The notes under the pieces: generated by a model
What the model saw: the letters and a program-made list of their open reading frames with translations, nothing else
The model's database searches: none
What the model was told of the DNA's origin: nothing
Part shown: positions 13,573-22,445 of the stretch, in pieces
Numbering within the stretch: the stretch's first letter is position 1
Layout: each line of letters begins with the position of its first letter
Made by a program: the position numbers and the translations under genes
From: MWCM01 sp964558315
GTDB lineage: Bacteria; Patescibacteriota; UBA1384; XYA2-FULL-43-10
Reading direction: 5' to 3'
NCBI GenBank assembly: GCA_964558315.1
Contig: CAZLCL010000006.1
Location: forward strand, 1 to 29,276
DNA length: 29,276 nucleotides

Positions 13573-14805
13573 CTATTTTGAGATTGTAATATTTATTGAT
13601 TGAGGAGTTGCGCCAATAAATTCAAGAGGTGATATTCCTTGAACCATCTCCTTGTTAACTACTATTTCATGAGTGCCTTCAGTCAAATTGCTCAAATCTA
13701 ATAATAGCTTTACATTCTTATTATTGAAAGAATTAGTTTCGGTAATACTCCCACTTAAATATATAATGACTTCAGCTGGATTTATTGTTAACACCTGAAG
13801 CCCGCTAGCCAAATTTTTATAAGTCACTGCAGGCACCGCAGTAATTGTTTCATTAGTATTAGAAATTTCGATGATTGTGCTGACTCTTAATGGAGAATCC
13901 TTTTGCAAGCTTACACCTTGCGGCAAGCTTAGTTTTAAAGAAACACTTTGATTATTAGTAATTGTGGCTAAATCTAAGTTCTCTGTTTCAATATAATTTA
14001 CCGAAGATAAAACACTTCTCTGCCCAGTAATATCTACCACGGCTGGCATAAAAGTAATCTTTGATATAAATAAGCCTTGTGGCAAACTGTTGACCGTGCT
14101 TAGCTTTACACCGACACTTTTACTGTTACCACCTTTAGTTATCGTAATATCGGCTAACACAGTTTCGGGATTAAATACAATACCGTTTGCTTCAGTGCTA
14201 TTTTCAGATACAGCGGATACTTTTACCTCCCTCGAAAAAGAGCTACTTTCACCATTTAGCTTTACAATTGCCTGAGCTTCATTTATCAGCTTTAATAAAC
14301 TGCTTGGCCCAGAAATCTCAACTGTTTCTGGATTTAAGGTTATATCGCCGACAATCATGCCATCTATGGGGTCACCATCAATTTTTGGGCTTATAGACAA
14401 CGTTTTGGTTACTATTTTATCAATATTCACAAATATATGAGACGGCTCGATTTTGGTAATTTTTACATCAGGCATATTCGAAGAGACCCTCACCTCCAAG
14501 TCGTATGTTCCCTCTAGTAAACCGGACACATCTACCGAAGCAGAAAATGAGTCGCTAGTTATTGACTGCCAAGCCGAATTCTCCGCCATAATATAAATAT
14601 TTACGCTTTCATTATCTAAGAATGCAGAATATTTTGGATTAAGGTTCAAAACGTCAACATTAATCTGGTTTGGAAATTTTCCCATTAGAGATTGACTGGA
14701 AGAAACAAATATCCAAGCTAGCGAAGCTATAATTAAACATAATATTTTTATCTTGATATTTTGGCAAAAAAGCCTTATTAAATATTTTTTTACTTTAGAT
14801 TTCAT
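13573..14805 (-). CDS. cdaR: CdaR-type YbbR-domain protein, regulator of CdaA
   Basis: This is a 410-residue protein with one N-terminal transmembrane helix (about 17-37, IKILCLIIASLAWIFVSSS) and a long extracytoplasmic part made of repeated YbbR domains of about 80 residues. Each carries a phi-NPxxVEISGP-like motif (LNPETVEISGP, FMPAVVDITGQ, INPAEVIIYLSG). In Firmicutes the YbbR protein CdaR binds the diadenylate cyclase CdaA and tunes c-di-AMP output. Here it is encoded directly after cdaA with a four-base overlap (14,802-14,805), so translation is coupled. The glmM gene that completes the classic cdaA-cdaR-glmM operon is not present; the next gene downstream is a wall hydrolase, which still fits a cell-envelope context. 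Confidence 0.88.
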   Translation of the reverse strand: MKSKVKKYLIRLFCQNIKIKILCLIIASLAWIFVSSSQSLMGKFPNQINVDVLNLNPKYSAFLDNESVNIYIMAENSAWQSITSDSFSASVDVSGLLEGTYDLEVRVSSNMPDVKITKIEPSHIFVNIDKIVTKTLSISPKIDGDPIDGMIVGDITLNPETVEISGPSSLLKLINEAQAIVKLNGESSSFSREVKVSAVSENSTEANGIVFNPETVLADITITKGGNSKSVGVKLSTVNSLPQGLFISKITFMPAVVDITGQRSVLSSVNYIETENLDLATITNNQSVSLKLSLPQGVSLQKDSPLRVSTIIEISNTNETITAVPAVTYKNLASGLQVLTINPAEVIIYLSGSITETNSFNNKNVKLLLDLSNLTEGTHEIVVNKEMVQGISPLEFIGATPQSINITISK

Positions 14806-15605
14806 TTTAATTTTAATTCCAGTTTATTTTTTAATCTTTCCAAAGAGAGTCTTCTGTCAATTTTTCCGCTTTCAGCTAACGAAACCGTCCCTGTCTCTTC
14901 GGACACAACTATCGCTAAGGCATCTGAATTTTCTGTTATTCCGATAGCCGCTCGATGTCTTGATCCATAACTCGTGCTAAATTCATTTTCAGTAACCGGA
15001 AGCATCACAGCGGCGGCTTCAACTCTTCCTTCGGAAATTATGACTGCTCCATCGTGAAGTGGCGACTTTGGAAAAAATATTGTGCACAAAACCTCTTTAC
15101 TAACTTTAGAATCAATTTGCACACCCTTTTCAGTATATTCTCTAAGGCCGGTTTTTCTTTGAATTATCATTAGTGCCCCGATTTTTTCCTTTGATAAAAC
15201 ATCTACAGCAGATACTATTTGATCAATGTATTCGATTTCTCCAGAAATAGAAGAGAAATCTTTCATTAGTCTGCTTCGTCCAATCTTTTCAAGTGCATTT
15301 CTTAACTCTGGTTGGAAGACAATCGGAATGGCTACCACCAACATTGTCATAATATATTTTAAGATCCAATTCAAAAGCACAAGATCTAATAAGTAACCGA
15401 CACCCATTAAAATTATTAAAATAATTAATCCGTATAACATGCGCATGGCTCTAGTTTGGCGGATTAATAAATAGATCGAGTATATAATTATCGAAACAAT
15501 AATAATATCAACTAGAGCATAAGGCCAAGATTCAATTCTTAGCCCTTGTAAAAAATACCCTGCTTTACTTGTAGCTCCTAAAATTTTTCCAGTTATCTGT
15601 TCCAA
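14802..15605 (-). CDS. cdaA: CdaA diadenylate cyclase (c-di-AMP synthase)
   Basis: This is a 267-residue membrane enzyme. Three hydrophobic helices (about 31-50, 58-77, 81-97) precede the DAC domain (about 118-240), which carries the catalytic DGA (185-187) in PLHDGAVII and RHRAA (216-220). It condenses two ATP into c-di-AMP, a second messenger controlling potassium uptake, osmotic balance and wall integrity. The start codon is TTG at 15,605, chosen because GGAGGG (15,609-15,614) stands three bases upstream and no in-frame ATG lies nearby; an out-of-frame ATG overlaps the site. The length agrees with the family (about 270 aa). It has its own extended -10 promoter and is the first gene of a two-gene unit with cdaR. 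Confidence 0.95.
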   Translation of the reverse strand: MEQITGKILGATSKAGYFLQGLRIESWPYALVDIIIVSIIIYSIYLLIRQTRAMRMLYGLIILIILMGVGYLLDLVLLNWILKYIMTMLVVAIPIVFQPELRNALEKIGRSRLMKDFSSISGEIEYIDQIVSAVDVLSKEKIGALMIIQRKTGLREYTEKGVQIDSKVSKEVLCTIFFPKSPLHDGAVIISEGRVEAAAVMLPVTENEFSTSYGSRHRAAIGITENSDALAIVVSEETGTVSLAESGKIDRRLSLERLKNKLELKLK

Positions 15606-15629
15606 CTGCCCTCCATTACTCTACAATAA

Positions 15630-15638
15630 ATTATAACA
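15630..15638 (-). promoter_or_regulatory. Extended -10 promoter of cdaA-cdaR
   Basis: On the minus strand TGT directly precedes a perfect TATAAT (15,630-15,635). No recognisable -35 is found. The predicted start near 15,623 leaves a leader of about 18 nt that includes the GGAGGG site. Confidence 0.55.
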
Positions 15639-15680
15639 AACGTTTAAATATTTGTTTAGTGATTTAGCACATAATTATCT

Positions 15681-17513
15681 CTAACTTATTTTTCTAATAA
15701 TTTTTTCTTTTTGGTAAGTTTCCAGATTGTAGTTTACCGCAATATCTTTTAACGGCCCCAAACAGATACCAAACTCAACTCCACTATTAACCTCTGAAAC
15801 CTCATTTTTCTCTCGCCGTAAAGAAGTAACCTCTCCCTCGGAGACAACTTCACCTTGAGATAAAAAGCGGATCTTATCATTTTTGGAAATATTGCCTTCC
15901 TCTAGGATAGAACCAATTACGACCGCTTTTTTATCATTCCTAAATATTGCTAAAACCTTACCCTTTGATTTGATCTTATCCATAAATTGTTGCGGTAACA
16001 TCGCGGTTAAATCGCTTTTTATCTGATCAATAAGCTCATAAATTACATCATATTTTTTAACTTCGATATTCTCTTTTTCAGCAATTTTTCTTGATGATGC
16101 CAACACAGGGACTCGAAATGCAAATATTTTTGCTTTGGCCGCTTTTGCTAAAGTGACATCAGACTCCGAAACTCCTCCGACTCCCTCTCCCACAACTTTA
16201 ATTTTCAGTTCTAAAGAATCAATTTCTTGAAGTAATTTGTTAATAGCTTCGGCCGATCCCTGCACATCTGCTTTTATTACCAAACGATATTCAAGATCAG
16301 AAGAGGAATTTTCTAGCTCATCATTGTCTTTCGACAGTTTTTTAGCTGTGGCGATTCTAACCGAGCTTCCTTGCTGATATTTTTGTGCGGCATCTTTTGC
16401 CTCTTTTTCATCATTGAATGATACTAGATGGTCACCGAAGGCGGGAATATCTCTTAAGCCGGCAATTCGTGCCGGACAGCTCGGCTGAGCCGATTCGATA
16501 GGTTGGCCGAGATAATTTTCTAAAATTCTTACCTTGCCCCAAGTTTTTCCGATTTGGACAGCGTCGCCTTTTTTTAAAGTGCCATTTTCTATTAAAACTA
16601 ATGCCAAAGGCCCAGCGCCTTTATGCATATGAGATTCTATTACAACACCGAAAGCTTTTTGCTCAGGATCGGCTTTTAAATCTAATATTTCCGATTCCAA
16701 TATTATTGTTTCGAGCAATTTATCTATTCCAAGACCACTTTTAGCCGATATCTCGACCATTAACGTCTTGCCTCCCCAATCTTCTGAGACCAAATTATAA
16801 TCTGCTAGTTGGGTCTTAACTTTCATGGGGTCTGCATCGGGTAAATCAACTTTATTAATCGCCACAATCATTGGCACGTTATTTTTTTGACACTGTTCAA
16901 TTACCTCAATCGTTTGGGGCATTACCCCATCGTTGGCGGCCACTATTAAGACTACAATATCGGTTATTAACGTCCCATGCGATCTTAAAGCAGAAAATGC
17001 GGCATGGCCAGGTGTATCAATAAATGTAATCGTTTTCTTATTATTAGTATCACCATTTATTAAAACTTGATATGCCGAAATATGCTGTGTTATACCACCA
17101 GATTCAGAATCAACCACACTTGTTGTTCTAATTTTATCTAATAAGGTGGTTTTACCATGATCAACATGACCCATAATTGTGACAACTGGAGGCCTACTTT
17201 TTAGTTTATTTGAATCTGTTTCACTCAGAGCTACATTATCGCGCTTTTTATCTTGGCTATCCAACTCACATTGAACTCCAAGAAAATCGCAGACTAAAGT
17301 TGCGGTTTCATAATCAATTGACTCATTGATTGCGGCCAAAACTCCGTTTTTCATCAATTCTGAAATAATTCTAACAGCCGGAATTTTTGTCTTTTCTGAC
17401 AGCTCTTTAACCGTTATTACATTTGGAATTTTAATGCTCTCGATAATTTCTATTTTTGAGCTGTCTGTTTGATTATATTTTTTAATTTTATTTTTTGTAG
17501 AGGATTTTTTCAT
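15681..17513 (-). CDS. infB: Translation initiation factor IF-2
   Basis: This is a 610-residue IF-2, short compared with about 740-890 aa in many bacteria because the long N-terminal region is nearly absent. A compact IF2_N domain (about 30-85, VKELSEKTKIPAVRIISELM) is followed by the GTPase core with GHVDHGKTTLLDKI, the switch segment GGITQHISAY, DTPGH and NKVD. Domains II, III and the C-terminal fMet-tRNA-binding domain follow to residue 610. IF-2 delivers initiator tRNA to the 30S subunit and promotes subunit joining. The gene lies 37 bases after gyrA, with its own near-consensus promoter embedded in a palindrome. The predicted leader is only about six bases, so no Shine-Dalgarno can be used. 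Confidence 0.97.
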   Translation of the reverse strand: MKKSSTKNKIKKYNQTDSSKIEIIESIKIPNVITVKELSEKTKIPAVRIISELMKNGVLAAINESIDYETATLVCDFLGVQCELDSQDKKRDNVALSETDSNKLKSRPPVVTIMGHVDHGKTTLLDKIRTTSVVDSESGGITQHISAYQVLINGDTNNKKTITFIDTPGHAAFSALRSHGTLITDIVVLIVAANDGVMPQTIEVIEQCQKNNVPMIVAINKVDLPDADPMKVKTQLADYNLVSEDWGGKTLMVEISAKSGLGIDKLLETIILESEILDLKADPEQKAFGVVIESHMHKGAGPLALVLIENGTLKKGDAVQIGKTWGKVRILENYLGQPIESAQPSCPARIAGLRDIPAFGDHLVSFNDEKEAKDAAQKYQQGSSVRIATAKKLSKDNDELENSSSDLEYRLVIKADVQGSAEAINKLLQEIDSLELKIKVVGEGVGGVSESDVTLAKAAKAKIFAFRVPVLASSRKIAEKENIEVKKYDVIYELIDQIKSDLTAMLPQQFMDKIKSKGKVLAIFRNDKKAVVIGSILEEGNISKNDKIRFLSQGEVVSEGEVTSLRREKNEVSEVNSGVEFGICLGPLKDIAVNYNLETYQKEKIIRKIS

Positions 17514-17525
17514 AAATTATGATTG

Positions 17526-17554
17526 ATTATATCAAATATTTGATATAATTTCAA
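17526..17554 (-). promoter_or_regulatory. infB promoter inside a 24-bp perfect palindrome
   Basis: On the minus strand TTGAAA (17,549-17,554) and a perfect TATAAT (17,526-17,531) are 17 bases apart, with TGA as extended -10. The -35 overlaps the gyrA stop codon. ATTATATCAAA (17,526-17,536) and TTTGATATAAT (17,539-17,549) are perfect inverted arms around TA, covering the spacer and the -10. The palindrome may be an operator, or an accident of a symmetric AT-rich promoter. Confidence 0.6.
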
Positions 17555-20256
17555 TCTGATTTCTTTTTATAATTATTAACTATTAATACATTGTCATCTT
17601 TGCTTTTTTTCTCATTAAGCTGTTTTGCGCCAATATCACCTTGATCATCAATATCCGGAATAATCTTATTATCATCTTTTTCGGCTTGAATTATAGCACT
17701 AGACGCGACTTTATCCCCACCTTTTAATTTAATCAAGGTTACGCCTTGTGTATCACGGCCCAATCTTTTAATTGTTTTTAGGGCCATTCTAATAAATTGA
17801 CCCTTACTAGTTGCCAATACAACATCCACCAAGTCGTTATAAGTAATGTGCATAGCAATTACTGGGCCGGTTTTATCGGTGCAATTTGCGGCTTTAATAC
17901 CCATACCGCCGCGATGTTGAATATTAAAATTTTTTAACATCGTTCTTTTGCCATAACCATTTTGTAAAACTACAAATATATCAGCACCGCGCTGGTTAGC
18001 AACGGACTCAAATTTTGCATCATCTTCTTTGACGACATCCATAGCAATCACAGAATCATTTTTGCGCAATTTCATGCCCGTTACCCCACTAGCGCTTCTG
18101 CCCATAGGCCTAACTTCCTTTTCAGAATAACAAATACACTGACCCATTTTTGAAACTTCAACAATAATATTTTCACCATCGCTAATTTTTACCCACTTAA
18201 GCTCATCGTGTTCTTTAAGGCCAATCGAGACGATCCCAGACTTTCTAATATTATCGTATTTAGAAATTTCTGTTCTTTTTATCGAACCGTTTTTGGTGCC
18301 CATAATAAAGAAGCTTTGATTAGCCATATTTTTTTCAACCGTTAAAAGTGATGTCACTTTTTCGTTTTGAGATATTTGGATAATATTTACAACTGGCGTG
18401 CCTTTTGATTGCCTGGAAGTCGCCGGTATTTCATAAACTTTACTTTTGAATACCCTGCCCATATTAGTAAAAAAGTATATATCATCATGTGTATTTGCGG
18501 CAACCAAATAATCCACAATGTCCTCCTCTTTGGTCGTCATACCTACAACACCAACGCCTCCTCTTACCTGTTTTCGATAAGTATCTACTTCCTGCCTTTT
18601 GATGTAATTTCCTCTAGTGATAGAGACAATAACTTGTTGGTTTGGTATTAAATCTTCAGCACAAAAATCACCTATTGCCGATTTTACAATTTCAGTTCTT
18701 CTTTTGTCTCCATATTTATTTTTTACCTCTTCTAGGTCTTGTTTTATTAAACCATAGATTTTTTCCGGATGCGCCAGCAAATCTTCTAAATATGATATCT
18801 TCTCCAATAATTGATTGTATTCATCTTCAATCTTTTTTCTCTCCAATGCGGCCAGAGCCGACAGCCTCATATCAAGAATTGCTTCAGTTTGTCTTTCAGA
18901 AAAACTAAATCTCGCTATTAAATTTTTCTTTGCCGCTTCTCGATTTTCAGATTTCTTAATAGTATCAATAATTTCATCAATATGGTCTAAGGCTTTTTTG
19001 AGACCCTCTAAAATATGAGCTCTGTCTTTTGCCTTTGCCAGCTCATATTTGCTTCTTCTTGTTATTACTTCGTGCCGATGATCTATGTAATATCTGAGCA
19101 CATCCTTTAAAGTCATAACCACCGGTTCTAACTGGGGCGTTAGTGCCAGCATGTTTACATGGAAAGCTGTTTGCATCTGAGTTAACTCGTAAAGCCGATT
19201 TAAGACCTTTTTGGGATATGCACTGCTTTTTAGATCAACGACAACTCTTATTCCCCTACGATCTGACTCATCTCTAATATCACTAACACCGTCTATTTTT
19301 TTATCTTTTACCAAATCAGCGATCTTTTCGATTAATGAAGCTTTATTCACTTGATACGGTATTTCGGTAATAACTATTTTATAACCTCTTTTTGCTTCCT
19401 CAATATCAGCACGGGCTCGCATTACAATTTTTCCTTTTCCGGTTGTGTAAGCTGATTTAATCTCATTTATGTCATAAATAATTCCACCTGTTGGAAAATC
19501 CGGGCCTTTTATATGTTCCATTAAGTCTTCGTAAGTGCTTTCCGGGTTGTTAATAAGTTGTATTACTCCATCACATATTTCATTTAAATTATGTGGTGGA
19601 ATATTTGTCGCCATGCCCACAGCAATACCCATAGTGCCGTTTAATAAAAGTTGCGGAACTCTGGCCGGTAATACAGTCGGCTCTTTTGTGGTGCCATCAT
19701 AATTATCCTGCCAATCAACGGTATCTTTATCAATATCTGCCATCATCTCTTCGGCAATTGCTGACATTCGGCACTCGGTGTATCTCATAGCCGCCGCTGA
19801 ATCACCATCCATCGAACCGAAATTTCCTTGTCCATCTACCATCGGATATCTCATGGAAAAGTTTTGTGCCAATCTGACTAATGTGTCGTATGCGGCCGCA
19901 TCGCCGTGTGGATGAAAATTTCCGATAACCTCACCGACTACCTTGGCAGATTTTCGATATTTTGCGCTATGAGACAAACCTGTGGAGTGCATGGCATAAA
20001 GCACTCTTCTGTGGACAGGTTTTAAGCCGTCTCTAACATCTGGTAAAGCTCTTGCAACAATCACACTCATTGCATAATCCAAATATGAGGTTTGCATCTC
20101 CTCTGATAGTGATCTTGGTTTAAGCAATCCTACATTCGGATCATGAATTTCTGATTCTATATTCATCTGTTTTCTCTCAACCACATCATCATTCCTGTTT
20201 GAGCCGTTGTCATCAATATTATTTTGTGATTTGTCGCTATTTGTGTCTTTATCCAT
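17551..20256 (-). CDS. gyrA: DNA gyrase subunit A
   Basis: This is a 901-residue GyrA. About 50 extra acidic and polar residues precede the conserved core (SYLDYAMSVIVARALPDVRDG, residues 57-77). The catalytic tyrosine that attacks DNA is Tyr159 in AMRYTECR. In the quinolone-determining region (HPHGDAAAYD) the position equal to E. coli Ser83 is Ala120, while the Asp87 equivalent is kept (Asp124). The C-terminal beta-pinwheel carries a GyrA-box-like KQVRGGVG, which supports gyrase over topoisomerase IV, and ends in an acidic and lysine-rich tail. With GyrB it introduces negative supercoils. An AGAGG site lies seven bases before the ATG. The gene follows gyrB by 30 bases and is surely cotranscribed with it. 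Confidence 0.97.
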   Translation of the reverse strand: MDKDTNSDKSQNNIDDNGSNRNDDVVERKQMNIESEIHDPNVGLLKPRSLSEEMQTSYLDYAMSVIVARALPDVRDGLKPVHRRVLYAMHSTGLSHSAKYRKSAKVVGEVIGNFHPHGDAAAYDTLVRLAQNFSMRYPMVDGQGNFGSMDGDSAAAMRYTECRMSAIAEEMMADIDKDTVDWQDNYDGTTKEPTVLPARVPQLLLNGTMGIAVGMATNIPPHNLNEICDGVIQLINNPESTYEDLMEHIKGPDFPTGGIIYDINEIKSAYTTGKGKIVMRARADIEEAKRGYKIVITEIPYQVNKASLIEKIADLVKDKKIDGVSDIRDESDRRGIRVVVDLKSSAYPKKVLNRLYELTQMQTAFHVNMLALTPQLEPVVMTLKDVLRYYIDHRHEVITRRSKYELAKAKDRAHILEGLKKALDHIDEIIDTIKKSENREAAKKNLIARFSFSERQTEAILDMRLSALAALERKKIEDEYNQLLEKISYLEDLLAHPEKIYGLIKQDLEEVKNKYGDKRRTEIVKSAIGDFCAEDLIPNQQVIVSITRGNYIKRQEVDTYRKQVRGGVGVVGMTTKEEDIVDYLVAANTHDDIYFFTNMGRVFKSKVYEIPATSRQSKGTPVVNIIQISQNEKVTSLLTVEKNMANQSFFIMGTKNGSIKRTEISKYDNIRKSGIVSIGLKEHDELKWVKISDGENIIVEVSKMGQCICYSEKEVRPMGRSASGVTGMKLRKNDSVIAMDVVKEDDAKFESVANQRGADIFVVLQNGYGKRTMLKNFNIQHRGGMGIKAANCTDKTGPVIAMHITYNDLVDVVLATSKGQFIRMALKTIKRLGRDTQGVTLIKLKGGDKVASSAIIQAEKDDNKIIPDIDDQGDIGAKQLNEKKSKDDNVLIVNNYKKKSD

Positions 20257-20286
20257 ATTTATACCTCTAATATTCTGTTATTTTTA

Positions 20287-22335
20287 TTAAATATCCAAAT
20301 TCTTGACCTCTTTTGCCTGCGACTGTATAAATTTTTTTCTTGGGGCAACTTGATCTCCCATAAGCATAGAGAATATACCATCCGCTTCTTCTGCATCTTC
20401 TACATGAACCTGCCATAAAACCCGATTTTCCGGATTCATGGTTGTTTCCCAAAGCTGAGTGGGATTCATTTCACCTAAACCTTTATACCTTTGTATGGTA
20501 TATCCTGTAATATTTTTTTGATTATATTCCTCTGTTTTGACTTTTAACTCGTTGTCACTGTAAAGCCACTCTTTATCTTTTCCTTTTGATATAGAATACA
20601 GGGGAGGCTGTGCAATATAAATATGGCCGTCTTCGACCAGAGTTGCGAAGTTTCTAAAGAAAAATGTTAATAACAAGGTTCTTATATGAGCGCCATCAAC
20701 ATCGGCATCTGTCATAATAATAATTCTGTCATAGCGTAATTTGGAATAGTCAACTTCCTCACCGATGCCAACTCCAAGCGCCACAATTAATGCTTTAATT
20801 TCATCCGAGGAGAGCATCCTGTCTAATCTAGCTCTTTCTACATTTAATATCTTGCCTCTAAGCGGCAAAATTGCTTGAAACTCTCGATCTCTACCCTGTT
20901 TGGCACTTCCACCTGCCGAATCACCCTCAACTATGTAAAGTTCACTTCTTTTTGAATCTCTGCTCGAACAATCTGCCAGTTTTCCGGGCAAAGTCATGCC
21001 CTCTAAGGCACCTTTCCTAATAATAGTGTCTCTGGCCGCTCTGGCCGCTAATCTGGCTCTGGCCGACAACGAACACTTTTCTATTACTTTTTTAGCTTCG
21101 CTCGGATTCTCTTCCAAATAGGAGCTAAACGAACTCGCAACAACTGATTCAACAATAGTTCTTACTTCTGTGTTACCGAGTTTCGCTTTGGTTTGGCCTT
21201 CAAATTGCGGGTCTCTTAATTTGATAGATAAAACAGCAGTTAAACCCTCTCTAACATCCTCTCCCGACAAAGCAACATTTTTTAATAAATTGTTTTTCTT
21301 GGCATAATCATTGATAGCACGCGTAAGAGCAGTTCTAAAGCCGGTTAAATGCGTTCCTCCTTCTGCGGTATTGATATTATTTGCGAAAGTGTAAACATGC
21401 TCTTTAAAATCATCTGTGTAGGCTAACGCCAACTCAACCATAACATTATCAATCTCTTTCTCGACGTAAAACGGGGTATTGCTGATGCTTTGTTTTGATT
21501 TGTTAATATGTTTTACATAAGCTGTAATTCCACCCTCAAAATAAAAGCTGTATCTCCCCGCCCCAACCGGTGCAGAGCTTTCCAGTGTCGTCCCCCTGCC
21601 TGTTCTCATGTTCTTTTCTAGCCCTGTCATCTCCTCTTCGATCATATCTTGACTCGAAAGATCTTCGACTTTATTTTCTTCTGTCCAGCGCTCTCTTTTA
21701 TCTAAAATTTTAATCATCACCCCTTTGGTCAAATAAGCTTGCTGGCGGCAGTGGGAAAGTATGGTATTAAAGTTAAACTCGATAACATTAAATATCTCCG
21801 GATCTGGCAAAAATGTGATGGTAGTTCCGGTGCCTTCGGCTGAACCGATAATTTCGATATCTTTTTTTGCCACACCTCTCTCGAACTCCTGAAGATAAAC
21901 ATTTCCATCTCTTTTAACTTTAGCTTTTACCCAAACACTCAAGGCATTCACTACAGATACACCGACTCCGTGCAAACCTCCAGATACTTTATAGCCTCCA
22001 TCTCCGAATTTTCCGCCTGCATGAAGCACCGTTAAAACAGTTTCAAGAGCTGATTTTCCTGTAGCCTTAACCTTATCAACCGGGATGCCCCGACCATTAT
22101 CTTCAACGCTGACCGAACCATCCGCATTCAATATGACATTTACCTTATCGCAAAACCCAGCCATTGCTTCATCAATTGAGTTGTCTAGCACCTCCCAAAC
22201 TAAATGATGCAAACCATCAATCCCCGTTCCGCCGATATACATTCCCGGACGTTTCCGAACAGGGGCCAATCCCTCTAACACGGTAATTTTCGAAGCATCA
22301 TATTTTTGAGTTTCGTCGTTCTTTTCTTCAACCAT
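20287..22335 (-). CDS. gyrB: DNA gyrase subunit B
   Basis: This is a 682-residue GyrB. The GHKL ATPase domain shows WEVLDNSIDEA with the catalytic Glu48, VEDNGRGIPV, and the lid GGLHGVGVSVVNAL. The Toprim domain has EGDSAGG (470-476) and the metal-binding DADVDG (543-548). The C-terminal segment QRYKGLGEMNP is typical. The length is in the range of the short gyrase form (about 640-690 aa) that lacks the E. coli-type insertion. It supplies the ATP-driven gate for supercoiling with GyrA. A GGAG site lies four bases before the ATG at 22,335, and a near-consensus promoter lies upstream at 22,406-22,434. It forms a two-gene unit with gyrA. Confidence 0.97.
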   Translation of the reverse strand: MVEEKNDETQKYDASKITVLEGLAPVRKRPGMYIGGTGIDGLHHLVWEVLDNSIDEAMAGFCDKVNVILNADGSVSVEDNGRGIPVDKVKATGKSALETVLTVLHAGGKFGDGGYKVSGGLHGVGVSVVNALSVWVKAKVKRDGNVYLQEFERGVAKKDIEIIGSAEGTGTTITFLPDPEIFNVIEFNFNTILSHCRQQAYLTKGVMIKILDKRERWTEENKVEDLSSQDMIEEEMTGLEKNMRTGRGTTLESSAPVGAGRYSFYFEGGITAYVKHINKSKQSISNTPFYVEKEIDNVMVELALAYTDDFKEHVYTFANNINTAEGGTHLTGFRTALTRAINDYAKKNNLLKNVALSGEDVREGLTAVLSIKLRDPQFEGQTKAKLGNTEVRTIVESVVASSFSSYLEENPSEAKKVIEKCSLSARARLAARAARDTIIRKGALEGMTLPGKLADCSSRDSKRSELYIVEGDSAGGSAKQGRDREFQAILPLRGKILNVERARLDRMLSSDEIKALIVALGVGIGEEVDYSKLRYDRIIIMTDADVDGAHIRTLLLTFFFRNFATLVEDGHIYIAQPPLYSISKGKDKEWLYSDNELKVKTEEYNQKNITGYTIQRYKGLGEMNPTQLWETTMNPENRVLWQVHVEDAEEADGIFSMLMGDQVAPRKKFIQSQAKEVKNLDI

Positions 22336-22405
22336 ATATCTCCAGAAATAAATTAAACAAAGTAAAAATAGATTACGTTATTTTGCCGTAAACCGTCCAT
22401 ATATT

Positions 22406-22434
22406 ATTCTAGCATCATTATTGTCTTGATTCAA
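22406..22434 (-). promoter_or_regulatory. Promoter of gyrB-gyrA
   Basis: On the minus strand TTGAAT (22,429-22,434) and TAGAAT (22,406-22,411) are 17 bases apart, with a TGC extended -10. The predicted start is near 22,399, giving a leader of about 64 nt. The promoter lies just downstream of the DUF4012 gene, so gyrase is likely transcribed independently of the glycan cluster. Confidence 0.65.
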
Positions 22435-22445
22435 CTAGAAAAGCC

